Source of the DNA: Actinomycetes bacterium
GTDB lineage: Bacteria > Bacillota_I > Bacilli_A > RF39 > UBA660
Assembly (NCBI GenBank): GCA_021152765.1
Contig: JAGKUT010000012.1
Coordinates: forward strand, 1 to 10,908
Direction of reading: 5' to 3'
Length of the DNA: 10,908 bases
The position numbers were made by a program, and so were the translations under genes. Positions 1-6,755 of the stretch are shown piece after piece. Under the pieces are notes generated by a model. It was not told the origin of the DNA. It ran no database searches and worked only from the letters and a program-made list of their open reading frames with translations. The number at the start of each line of letters is the position of its first letter. Positions within the stretch are counted from its first letter, which is position 1.

Positions 1-359
1 TTACTATGGACATAAATAGAATTATTTTTAGATCCATAATAAGCTAACATATTACAAGGTAAAGAATAAGTCGCATAACAACAAGAAAAATCATATTTAT
101 GATAATTCTTAATAATCCAAAACATCTTTTTAAATAAGTTTTTAAATTTTCTAACAAATATGTTTTTACAATCACTAACTCTATATTCAATAACATTAAC
201 TTTATCATTCAATCCATCTAAAAGAATACCCTCTTTTTTTTCTAAAATTAAATCTATTTCATATTTACTATAATCCATATTATTTAGTAAATTAATTAAA
301 GCATTCTCAATACCGCCAATATTTAAATCATACGAACAGAATAAAAGTTTCTTTTTCAT
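1..359 (-). CDS. Glycosyltransferase, probably GT4 family, N-terminal part only (runs off the window)
   Basis: The frame is open from an ATG at 359 to the window edge, giving about 119 residues with no stop. The protein starts MKKKLLFCSYDLNIGGIENA. A short hydrophobic strand followed by a GGIExALxNLL loop-helix is typical of the acceptor-side Rossmann domain of GT-B glycosyltransferases of family 4. The donor-binding C-terminal domain is outside the window, so the sugar and acceptor cannot be told. Its ATG overlaps the TGA stop of the preceding tagO-like gene by four bases (ATGA), so the two are almost certainly translated together. By context it should act at the cytoplasmic face of the membrane, adding sugars to a lipid-linked precursor of a wall or surface polymer. 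That role is inferred from the neighbour. Confidence 0.7.
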   Translation of the reverse strand, partial: MKKKLLFCSYDLNIGGIENALINLLNNMDYSKYEIDLILEKKEGILLDGLNDKVNVIEYRVSDCKNIFVRKFKNLFKKMFWIIKNYHKYDFSCCYATYSLPCNMLAYYGSKNNSIYVHS

Positions 360-1414
360 TTCCTACCTCTAAACTTTTTCTTAAGTTCTTTTCTATCAAA
401 TATAATATTAGTATTCCATATAAATAATAAAACAATAATTATTAAAATACCATATACAATATAACTAAACTTATTATCAGTATCAATAACATAAACTATA
501 GATGCAAAAGCAAATAATAAATCAATAAAATAAATAATTAAAACAGTAGTCCTTTGAGAAAAATTACGATTCAATAATTGATGATGAACATGACATGCAT
601 CACCCTCATAAATCTTCTCACCTTTCAAAGTTCTACGAATAATCGCAAATAAAGTATCAAGAATAGGAATTGCTAAAACAAGAAGAGGAATAACTAAAGA
701 AGTCATTGTTACATTCTTAAAACCAAGTAATGCAATAACAGCTATAATAAATCCCATAAACATACTACCAGTATCACCAGCAAAAATCTTTGCAGGATAA
801 AAATTATGAACTAAAAATCCTAAAGTAGCACCTAACATTACAAAAGTTAAAACAAACTCTAAATCTACTTTTCCAACTATAACACCAATAATACCAATAG
901 TAAGATAATATATCGCACTAATGCCACCAGAAAGTCCATCTAACCCGTCAATTAAATTAATACAATTAATACAAGCAAGAATAAACAAAATAGTCAAAGG
1001 ATAAGTAAGTATTCCAAAATTCAAATAAATACCAAAAGCACTTACATCAACAAGTAAAATTTTTCCATAAAAAGTAATAATACATGCTGCTACAACTTGT
1101 CCAATCAATTTCTCCCATGGCTTCAAATCACATATATCATCACATAAACCAGTAATAACGATAATAAAACTACCAATCAAAATAGAATTCATCTGTTCAC
1201 TATGTTCACCGAAAATCATGTAACCAAGTAAAAAGCCCAAAAATATTCCTAATCCACCTAATTTAGGCATAACCTTCTTATGAATATGTCTTCCACCTGG
1301 AGTATCAACCGCATCAAGTCTAATAGCCATCTTCTTAATAAAAGGCATAACCAAAACCACAAACGCAAATGGTATAAAAACCATCAATAAAATTTGTCCA
1401 ATTAAATCACACAT
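356..1414 (-). CDS. tagO: Undecaprenyl-phosphate N-acetylhexosamine-1-phosphate transferase (TagO/WecA type)
   Basis: This is a 352-residue polytopic membrane protein, the usual length for the polyprenyl-phosphate sugar-1-phosphate transferase family (MraY/WecA/TagO). Family motifs are present in order: PKLGGLGIF near residue 50; the Mg-binding DD at 92-93 within LCDDICDL; NLIDGLDGL at 153-161 with the catalytic-region Asp156 and Asp159; FAGDTGS at 212-218; and the HVHH histidine cluster at 275-278, typical of the WecA/TagO branch rather than MraY. The family moves GlcNAc-1-phosphate (or a similar sugar) from UDP to undecaprenyl phosphate, the first step of wall teichoic acid or other surface glycan synthesis. 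The chosen ATG has an AGGTGAG ribosome site six bases upstream (1421-1427) and its own promoter. A glycosyltransferase follows with an ATGA overlap. The exact polymer cannot be decided here. Confidence 0.9.
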   Translation of the reverse strand: MCDLIGQILLMVFIPFAFVVLVMPFIKKMAIRLDAVDTPGGRHIHKKVMPKLGGLGIFLGFLLGYMIFGEHSEQMNSILIGSFIIVITGLCDDICDLKPWEKLIGQVVAACIITFYGKILLVDVSAFGIYLNFGILTYPLTILFILACINCINLIDGLDGLSGGISAIYYLTIGIIGVIVGKVDLEFVLTFVMLGATLGFLVHNFYPAKIFAGDTGSMFMGFIIAVIALLGFKNVTMTSLVIPLLVLAIPILDTLFAIIRRTLKGEKIYEGDACHVHHQLLNRNFSQRTTVLIIYFIDLLFAFASIVYVIDTDNKFSYIVYGILIIIVLLFIWNTNIIFDRKELKKKFRGRK

Positions 1415-1433
1415 ACTTTACTCACCTAATAAC

Positions 1434-1462
1434 ATTATATATTATTTTGAATAATAAAACAA
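1434..1462 (-). promoter_or_regulatory. Promoter of the tagO-like gene
   Basis: Read on the minus strand, there is a perfect -10 TATAAT (1434-1439) and a -35 TTGTTT (1457-1462) with 17 bases between them. Transcription would begin near 1427, so the message would have a short leader carrying the AGGTGAG ribosome site. This is a sigma-A type promoter judged by sequence only. Confidence 0.6.
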
Positions 1463-1572
1463 ACAAATTAAAAAAAATATTAAAAAATATACAAAAATTT
1501 AAGGAACTTTTAAATTGGCAACGTATGATATTTATAGGAACACAATTTAAAATATTTAAATATAGTTTCAAC

Positions 1573-1580
1573 AAAGGAGG
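1573..1580 (+). promoter_or_regulatory. Ribosome binding site that fixes the start of the Rpn-family gene
   Basis: AAAGGAGG sits four bases before the ATG at 1585. The same frame stays open upstream to an ATG at 1447, but nothing like a ribosome site precedes that ATG and the 46 extra residues resemble no part of the family. The start at 1585 is therefore used. Confidence 0.8.
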
Positions 1581-1584
1581 ATTT

Positions 1585-2517
1585 ATGTATTTCGATGAAG
1601 TAACAAAAAAACTAGTACTAGAAAAAGGAAAAGTAGTACCACTAACAAATGATTTAGTATTCAAAAATGTAGTAAAAAATGTAGTAAACAGAGATTTTTT
1701 AGCCAAAATAATTAATTTAGTAACAAATATTGATTATGATTATTTATTACAAAATATGATTGTAATAGATGCTGATATACCAGACACAAGTATATATTTG
1801 CACCACAACGAACAAGATGTCATTGTAACAATAGATGACAAATTAATAAACATAGAAATGAGTGTAGATAAATATAAAAATAAAAGAAAAAATGAAATAA
1901 CAGGACATAAATTTGCAGCTAGTATGTATAAAAAAGGAAGCAACTATAATGAAAAATTTATTTTTTATCAAATTGCAATAGAAAAATATAATATTTTTAA
2001 TAACAACGAGTTAATTACAGAAGTAGGATTAACCGACTTAAAAAGCGGAGAATTAGAAACAGATGAATTTAAAAAATACCATGTTAACTTGAATAATATA
2101 CCAAATAAATGTTATAATGAACTTAATGAAAGGGAAAGATATTTTAAACTATTTTCAATAGATGATATAAAAGAATTAGAAAAAATATCTGTTGGTGATA
2201 ATATTATGAAAAAAGTAGCAGACACAATGCAAAGCCTAAGTAGTAATCCATTCTTTATGACAGAATTAGAAAGAAAACAATTAGATGACTACTGTACAGC
2301 AGTAGGACAAAAAGAAAGAGAAGCTGATTTAAAAAAAGAAGTAACAGAACAAGTAACACAACAAGTAACACAACAAGTAACAAAAAAAGTAAAAGAAGAA
2401 ACAGAAAAAGCAAAACAAATTGAAATAGCAAAAAAATCATTAGAAGAAAATCTTGATATTAAAGTAATAGCAAGAATTACAGGATTAACAATAGAAGAAA
2501 TAAATAATTTAAAATAA
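1585..2517 (+). CDS. Rpn-family recombination-promoting nuclease / PD-(D/E)XK nuclease family transposase
   Basis: This 310-residue cytosolic protein belongs to the PDDEXK_2 (Rpn / 'PD-(D/E)XK nuclease family transposase') group. The family opening is at residues 18-50 (PLTNDLVFKNVV followed by a helix with FLAKIINLV). The nuclease core is at 60-135, with Asp78 in DVIVTI, a strand INIEMS with Glu91, and then the typical helix with KFAASMYKKG and FIFYQIAI. The position after Glu91 that is usually Gln (ExQ) is Ser93, so activity is uncertain. The C-terminus has a charged helical region with a five-unit repeat (about 252-271) and a final helix-turn-like segment (285-310) common in the family. 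RpnA of E. coli cuts DNA and promotes RecA-independent recombination; members are often multicopy and spread horizontally. It is the only plus-strand gene here and may be an insertion between surface genes. No terminal repeats were seen. Confidence 0.85.
   Translation: MYFDEVTKKLVLEKGKVVPLTNDLVFKNVVKNVVNRDFLAKIINLVTNIDYDYLLQNMIVIDADIPDTSIYLHHNEQDVIVTIDDKLINIEMSVDKYKNKRKNEITGHKFAASMYKKGSNYNEKFIFYQIAIEKYNIFNNNELITEVGLTDLKSGELETDEFKKYHVNLNNIPNKCYNELNERERYFKLFSIDDIKELEKISVGDNIMKKVADTMQSLSSNPFFMTELERKQLDDYCTAVGQKEREADLKKEVTEQVTQQVTQQVTKKVKEETEKAKQIEIAKKSLEENLDIKVIARITGLTIEEINNLK
2341..2400 (+). repeat. Five in-frame 12-bp tandem units within the Rpn-family gene
   Basis: The core unit GTAACACAACAA occurs twice exactly (2353-2376). 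It is flanked by one copy with a single change (2341-2352) and two more diverged copies (2377-2400). It encodes VTEQ VTQQ VTQQ VTKK VKEE, a polar stretch likely to be helical. Copy number could vary by slippage without breaking the frame. Confidence 0.8.
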
Positions 2518-2538
2518 AACAACCCAAAAGGTTGTTTT
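2516..2538. terminator. Bidirectional intrinsic terminator between converging genes
   Basis: The arms AAAACAACC (2516-2524) and GGTTGTTTT (2530-2538) form a perfect 9-bp stem with a 5-base loop. It is U-rich after the stem on both strands. The left arm begins inside the TAA stop of the Rpn-family gene. On the minus strand it lies just past the stop of the cohesin-like gene at 2546, so one hairpin serves both transcripts. Confidence 0.8.
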
Positions 2539-2545
2539 ACTTTAT

Positions 2546-4270
2546 TTAAAACTTGAACATATCGTCATCATTTTTTTTCTTATTTTTTCTTAATGCTTTT
2601 CTCTCTTTAATAGATTCTTTCCTATTCTTAGTATTATTATAAACATTATTAACACTCTTAGAAATTAAAGCAGTATGACCAAGACTATCTTCTATTTCAG
2701 CAGTATTAAATGAAACATCAGAATCATTAGATTCATCTTTCTCAATTTTATCAGATTCAATTTCTTTTGAAACATTATCCTCAATACTCTCTTTTTCATT
2801 TTCAACTTCATCAGTAGTTTCATCACTATCATCAGTTTCTTCCTCAGTAGATTCAACATTTTCTTTTTCATTATAATCTAAAGAACTATTAGAAGTTTCC
2901 TCTAAAGACTTCTCATATTCAGTCTTTACATCTAACTTATTATGTAAAAACTTCTTTAATTGTTTATTCTTAGAAATAACACAAGAAATAATCATAATAA
3001 ATTCAAAAATACATAAACCAATTAAACCATATATTATAGCTTTAGAATTACTAAAATCTACACTTTTTGTAGCACTAGTTAAAATCTTTTGAATAGTCGA
3101 TTCACTTGAATCATAACTATAAAAATTCTTTTCGCCAGTCTCAAGATTTATACCATATAACAATGAATAAGAACCATCCTTTAAAAAGCCATTATATTCC
3201 TTATCACCTATCTTAACAAGACCTTTAGTATACCCCTTAGGACTCTCATTAGTATCAATTAAAGAAATATATAAACCACCAATATTTATTTCATTATATT
3301 CAATAAACTTATCATTCTTAGAATCATAATTATATAAAACTATTTTACCCTTTTCATCAATTAAACCAACTAAATAAATATCAGTAATATCACTATGATA
3401 ACAAGGAACACTCTCACCCTTAATTAAAATAGTACTAGCCTTGTAAGTAGCATTAACTTTAGGTAACTTATCACTCTTACGAACAACAGAATAAGTTTTA
3501 TCATTAACCTTAACTTCAATAGGAGATAACTCCTTAACAACAACATTTATTGTATAAGTCTTAGTATCACCATTCTCTGCAGTAACAACAACTTTTATTT
3601 CATTGCTACCCTCTTTAACATCATAATCGCCAATTCCAACAACACTAGCATTACCATCATTAGCACTAGCACCTATCTTAACCTTTTTAGTATCATTAGG
3701 AACAGTGACACTGTATTCAGTAACTGACGCATCAAAATTAATATCAAAACCTTCAATAGTTAATGAACTTAAATTATTATCATCACTATACTTGTAATCA
3801 CCATGACCACCATTGTTTCCACCAGTAGATCCGCCGTTTCCACCACTTGAAGGCTTAATAACATTGATAGAGGCAGATGTAGAACCATTAATATTTAATT
3901 CCTCAATTGGATCCCATGAAACAACAGATATAGAACTTACATTAAAACTTGCATTTCCTGCATTAGAAGCCTTAAAAGTCCATGTATATGTAACCGATGT
4001 TCTTCCACCACCTGTAGCATCTTCATAAGCACTCTGAGCACTATCCGCAGTAGTAGATACATAAGATAACTTAGAATCATCATAATTTACTAAATAATCC
4101 CAATGTCCTAAAGACACAGAAGATGAAACAGTTACACTTACAGTTACAGTTTCTCCAACATAAACAGAACTAGGAGCACTAATTTGAACATTAGCGCTCG
4201 CAGCCTTTACAATGTTAGGAGCCAAAAATAATATAAATATAGAAAATAAAATTAATATTCTTTTTTTCAT
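2546..4270 (-). CDS. Membrane-anchored cohesin-like surface protein with cadherin-like beta-sandwich domain
   Basis: This 574-residue protein has no named counterpart that I recognise, but its architecture is clear. A signal peptide (1-23, cleavage after VKA) is followed by a beta-rich cohesin-like domain at about 25-138, with the cohesin pattern VYVGETVTVSVTV, WDYLVNYDDSKLSYVS and YTWTFKASNAGNASFNV. A Gly/Ser/Asn linker (141-157) leads to a cadherin-like beta-sandwich domain (about 160-247, ending TAENGDTKTYTINVVV). An unnamed extracellular domain (about 251-395) precedes one membrane helix (about 411-433). The cytoplasmic tail of about 140 residues is strongly acidic at 453-530 and basic at 548-567. 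The expected topology is outside N-terminus, inside C-terminus; no LPXTG is present. It follows the dockerin-bearing glucosaminidase gene by 8 bp, and its ribosome site overlaps that stop. Inferred role: receptor or anchor for that enzyme. The cohesin call rests on pattern likeness; a generic CBM/Ig-like fold is the alternative. Confidence 0.75.
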   Translation of the reverse strand: MKKRILILFSIFILFLAPNIVKAASANVQISAPSSVYVGETVTVSVTVSSSVSLGHWDYLVNYDDSKLSYVSTTADSAQSAYEDATGGGRTSVTYTWTFKASNAGNASFNVSSISVVSWDPIEELNINGSTSASINVIKPSSGGNGGSTGGNNGGHGDYKYSDDNNLSSLTIEGFDINFDASVTEYSVTVPNDTKKVKIGASANDGNASVVGIGDYDVKEGSNEIKVVVTAENGDTKTYTINVVVKELSPIEVKVNDKTYSVVRKSDKLPKVNATYKASTILIKGESVPCYHSDITDIYLVGLIDEKGKIVLYNYDSKNDKFIEYNEINIGGLYISLIDTNESPKGYTKGLVKIGDKEYNGFLKDGSYSLLYGINLETGEKNFYSYDSSESTIQKILTSATKSVDFSNSKAIIYGLIGLCIFEFIMIISCVISKNKQLKKFLHNKLDVKTEYEKSLEETSNSSLDYNEKENVESTEEETDDSDETTDEVENEKESIEDNVSKEIESDKIEKDESNDSDVSFNTAEIEDSLGHTALISKSVNNVYNNTKNRKESIKERKALRKNKKKNDDDMFKF

Positions 4271-4274
4271 AAAA

Positions 4275-4280
4275 CCTCCT
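4275..4280 (-). promoter_or_regulatory. Ribosome binding site overlapping the upstream stop codon
   Basis: AGGAGG (minus strand, 4280-4275) shares its first bases with the TAG stop (4281-4279) of the glucosaminidase gene and lies four bases before the ATG at 4270. This geometry favours translational coupling and a fixed ratio between the two proteins. Confidence 0.75.
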
Positions 4281-6645
4281 ATTGCTTAATTAAATTAATA
4301 TTTAAAATATGTTTTTTTATAATCAACGAATCAACGCCATTAACTTGATTATTTGAATCTTTGCTAACATTAGCTGCAACCAAATAAACACCATTTAATT
4401 TAGTTATTCCAAGAATGTGCTTTTTAACAATTAATGAATCAACACCATTAATCTTACCATCACCAGATGCATCACCATAAATTACAACAGTTAATTTAGT
4501 ACTCTTATCACCAGATTTAATCTCAATAGTTGAACCAGTACCAACAAAATCATTCTCAATAGTCTTACCACTAGAATTCTTAATAGTAACTGTTACATTC
4601 GCATCATTCTTCTTAATAGAATTAATAATATTACTAGCCTTAGTACCTAAAGAAATCCCGCTTACATAACTATTATTAACTTTATAACCAGACTTAGTAA
4701 CGACACTATTTAAATCAGTTCCTGTATTAGCATTACCAGTACTTGGAGTTGTTGGAGTTGGAGCTGGTGTTGGAGTTTTAGCCTTCTCACGATGAACATT
4801 AACAGTATAATTCTTAACACTACCATTTTGAGCAGTAACAGAAACCTTAATAGCATTGTCACCCTCATTAATATTAATATTTCCACTAGCACTTCCAGTA
4901 CCACTTATACTACCAGAAATTTTAGAATAACCATTAACTGTTTTAGCACTCAATTTAATACTACTAGTTGAAGCTGAAACATAAACATCATAAGAAGTAT
5001 TTGATCCATCAAAACCAGTAACACTACTACCATTTACCTTTAACTCACTCAAATAATTATTAGGATTTAAAGGACTTGGTAATACATACATTTTTTCCAT
5101 ATTATTATAAACAGGAATAGTAAATACAAATTCATTACCTAGCATACTAAATTTACTATAAGTTGAATATGTACTACTTGCTTCACTAAGAGGAGCACGT
5201 AAATTAGTCATATATTGATGAACACCAACTTTAGACTGACCATTATTAACATTAAATTTCTGTAAATATTCAGTATATTGATTATTATTAATATAACCAT
5301 CACTTATAAATTCAGCACCACCAATAATAGCTTTTTTCAAACTGTTCCAAGGTCTTCCATAATAAGTACTCTTTTCATACCCATCTTCACCACCATTAGC
5401 GTAAATCAAACCTTTTTTCCAGTTATCATATCCACTATAAGCACCAATATTATAGGCATTATAAAGTCCACTATAACCTCTACCATTATATTCAAACCAT
5501 TGTCCACTAATAACAGCAGTAGTATCTCCTACTTCTTGACGAGTACGACTAGCTAAGTGAATTGGGCTAACATTATAAGTTCTAGCAGCTTCCATATAAT
5601 AATCAGCATAATTACTATCATAATTGCCTAAACGAGTACTAGATAAAATATTTTTAACCTTATCAATAGTATGATAATTAGAATCATAGTTTAACTTTTC
5701 AAACATAAATACATAATCAGGCTTTAAATAAAGTCTTGGATCCATATAATAACTTACAGTCGCATGATTAGCAGCATACCAATTACTACCATCCTGAACA
5801 TAAAAAGTATCATTATAATAATTATATGAACCACCAGCAGTAGACCTATGACCTACTTCATCGCCTTGAATTAAACTAGTACCAACAGCACTCTCCAAAG
5901 AAGTAACAGTAGAATAATCCATATTAGTTTTCAAAGCCTCAAATTTCCAATTAGGATATCTTGCATGTAACTCATCTAAATAAGGAAAATAACTATCAGG
6001 AAAACCAGCATTTTTCAATTTATTATTATAATCACTTAAACTATTATTCTTATAAAATTGTTGAGCATACTTAGATAAAGAAGTAGTTGTTACATACTTA
6101 CCACAAACAAATCCTGTTGAACCATTATGTTTAACCTTATACCAACTATAACATCCATTAGCAGTAGACATATCAGTATCAATTATTTCAACCTTATCAC
6201 CACAATTTAAATTTAAAACAGTATAACCCCCACCAGCTTCACTTCTCATAGGTAGACTAGTCGCATCTTCATAACAAGCAATAATACCATTAGAACCGCT
6301 TAAATCAATACTATTGTACCCACTATTATCAGGTTCACTAGAAGGAATAATATCAAAAAATTCACTACATATATATCCATATTGATTTCCATAAGCAACT
6401 TTATACCACTTACCAGTACCACATCCATTAGAACCATCACTAGTACTAAAAGGATTAGAATCAGTAACAGTATAAACATTACCATATCCGGCATCCTCCA
6501 ATAAAGTTTGATAACTAGTACCAGCACCACTTCTTACACGTACATCAGTACCAGTGACTTTACCAGTTAAGGCAAAGACATTATTATTCATAAAAAGAGT
6601 CATCATAAAAATTAAAGAATAAATTACTAACTTTCTTAACCTCAT
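4279..6645 (-). CDS. Secreted endo-beta-N-acetylglucosaminidase with SH3b, cadherin-like and C-terminal dockerin domains
   Basis: This is a 788-residue exported cell-wall hydrolase. A signal peptide (1-25, cleavage after VFA) is followed by two SH3b domains (about 27-98 and 120-186), each with a Cys pair (C75/C93, C165/C181). The glucosaminidase region (about 205-520) has the conserved lead-in ELHARYPNWKFEAL, YYMDPRLYL, the active-site motif LASRTRQEVG with Glu371 as probable acid, YNIGAYSGY at 398-406, and HQYMTNL. A cadherin-like beta-sandwich domain (about 528-618) is followed by a Pro/Thr linker (622-642) and an X-like module (about 645-722). The C-terminus is a type I dockerin (about 723-785) with two calcium loops (D725-S727-D729-N733-D736 and N759-S761-D763-N769-D772) and near-identical helices. 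The family cuts the GlcNAc side of peptidoglycan glycan strands. The protein has no membrane anchor, so the cohesin-like product of the next gene is the likely partner. It has its own strong promoter and an AGAGGAGG ribosome site. Confidence 0.9.
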   Translation of the reverse strand: MRLRKLVIYSLIFMMTLFMNNNVFALTGKVTGTDVRVRSGAGTSYQTLLEDAGYGNVYTVTDSNPFSTSDGSNGCGTGKWYKVAYGNQYGYICSEFFDIIPSSEPDNSGYNSIDLSGSNGIIACYEDATSLPMRSEAGGGYTVLNLNCGDKVEIIDTDMSTANGCYSWYKVKHNGSTGFVCGKYVTTTSLSKYAQQFYKNNSLSDYNNKLKNAGFPDSYFPYLDELHARYPNWKFEALKTNMDYSTVTSLESAVGTSLIQGDEVGHRSTAGGSYNYYNDTFYVQDGSNWYAANHATVSYYMDPRLYLKPDYVFMFEKLNYDSNYHTIDKVKNILSSTRLGNYDSNYADYYMEAARTYNVSPIHLASRTRQEVGDTTAVISGQWFEYNGRGYSGLYNAYNIGAYSGYDNWKKGLIYANGGEDGYEKSTYYGRPWNSLKKAIIGGAEFISDGYINNNQYTEYLQKFNVNNGQSKVGVHQYMTNLRAPLSEASSTYSTYSKFSMLGNEFVFTIPVYNNMEKMYVLPSPLNPNNYLSELKVNGSSVTGFDGSNTSYDVYVSASTSSIKLSAKTVNGYSKISGSISGTGSASGNININEGDNAIKVSVTAQNGSVKNYTVNVHREKAKTPTPAPTPTTPSTGNANTGTDLNSVVTKSGYKVNNSYVSGISLGTKASNIINSIKKNDANVTVTIKNSSGKTIENDFVGTGSTIEIKSGDKSTKLTVVIYGDASGDGKINGVDSLIVKKHILGITKLNGVYLVAANVSKDSNNQVNGVDSLIIKKHILNINLIKQ

Positions 6646-6671
6646 AAATAGCCTCCTCTACCCTATATAAC

Positions 6672-6700
6672 ATTATAACAAAATTCGACAAAAAAATCAA
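6672..6700 (-). promoter_or_regulatory. Promoter of the glucosaminidase/cohesin-like operon
   Basis: On the minus strand, -35 TTGATT (6695-6700), a 17-base spacer and a perfect -10 TATAAT (6672-6677) are preceded by TGT, which makes an extended -10. The expected start is near 6665, giving a leader of about 20 bases that carries AGAGGAGG. This is a strong sigma-A type promoter; no operator was seen. Confidence 0.7.
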
Positions 6701-6728
6701 ATTAAAACATATACTTCCAATAATTAAC

Positions 6729-6755
6729 AAAAAAAGATAATGAATAATCATTACC
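6729..6755 (-). terminator. Intrinsic terminator of the 134-residue protein gene
   Basis: On the minus strand, GGTAATGA, loop TTAT and TCATTATC form an 8-bp stem (6755-6736, one G-U pair), followed by seven U residues (6735-6729). The stop codon TAA of the gene lies inside the stem. It separates this gene from the operon downstream. Confidence 0.85.

Noticed and set aside
1515..1566. Possible plus-strand promoter for the Rpn-family gene (TTGGCA at 1515, TATGAT at 1524, TATAGT at 1561)
   Set aside because: None of these pairs has a workable spacing (about 17 bases), and AT-rich sequence gives such matches by chance.
1447..1584. Upstream in-frame extension of the Rpn-family gene from an ATG at 1447
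   Set aside because: No ribosome site before 1447, the extra residues do not resemble the family, and AAAGGAGG stands right before 1585. The segment also holds the promoter of the opposite-strand tagO-like gene.
2341..2400. Tandem repeat as a CRISPR array or plasmid iteron
   Set aside because: The units are only 12 bp, directly adjacent without spacers, and in frame within a coding region.
1434..2538. Insertion-sequence boundaries around the Rpn-family gene
   Set aside because: No terminal inverted repeats or target-site duplication could be found by eye; the inverted repeat at its 3' end is a terminator.
3813..4028. Open frames on the opposite strand of the surface-protein operon (for example 3813-4028, 5278-5556, 4710-4904)
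   Set aside because: They are shadows of long genes with clear domains; their translations are low-complexity and lack ribosome sites.
6686..6691. TTGTCG just before the glucosaminidase operon as the -35 element
   Set aside because: It is only 8 bases from the -10; TTGATT at 6695-6700 has the correct 17-base spacing.
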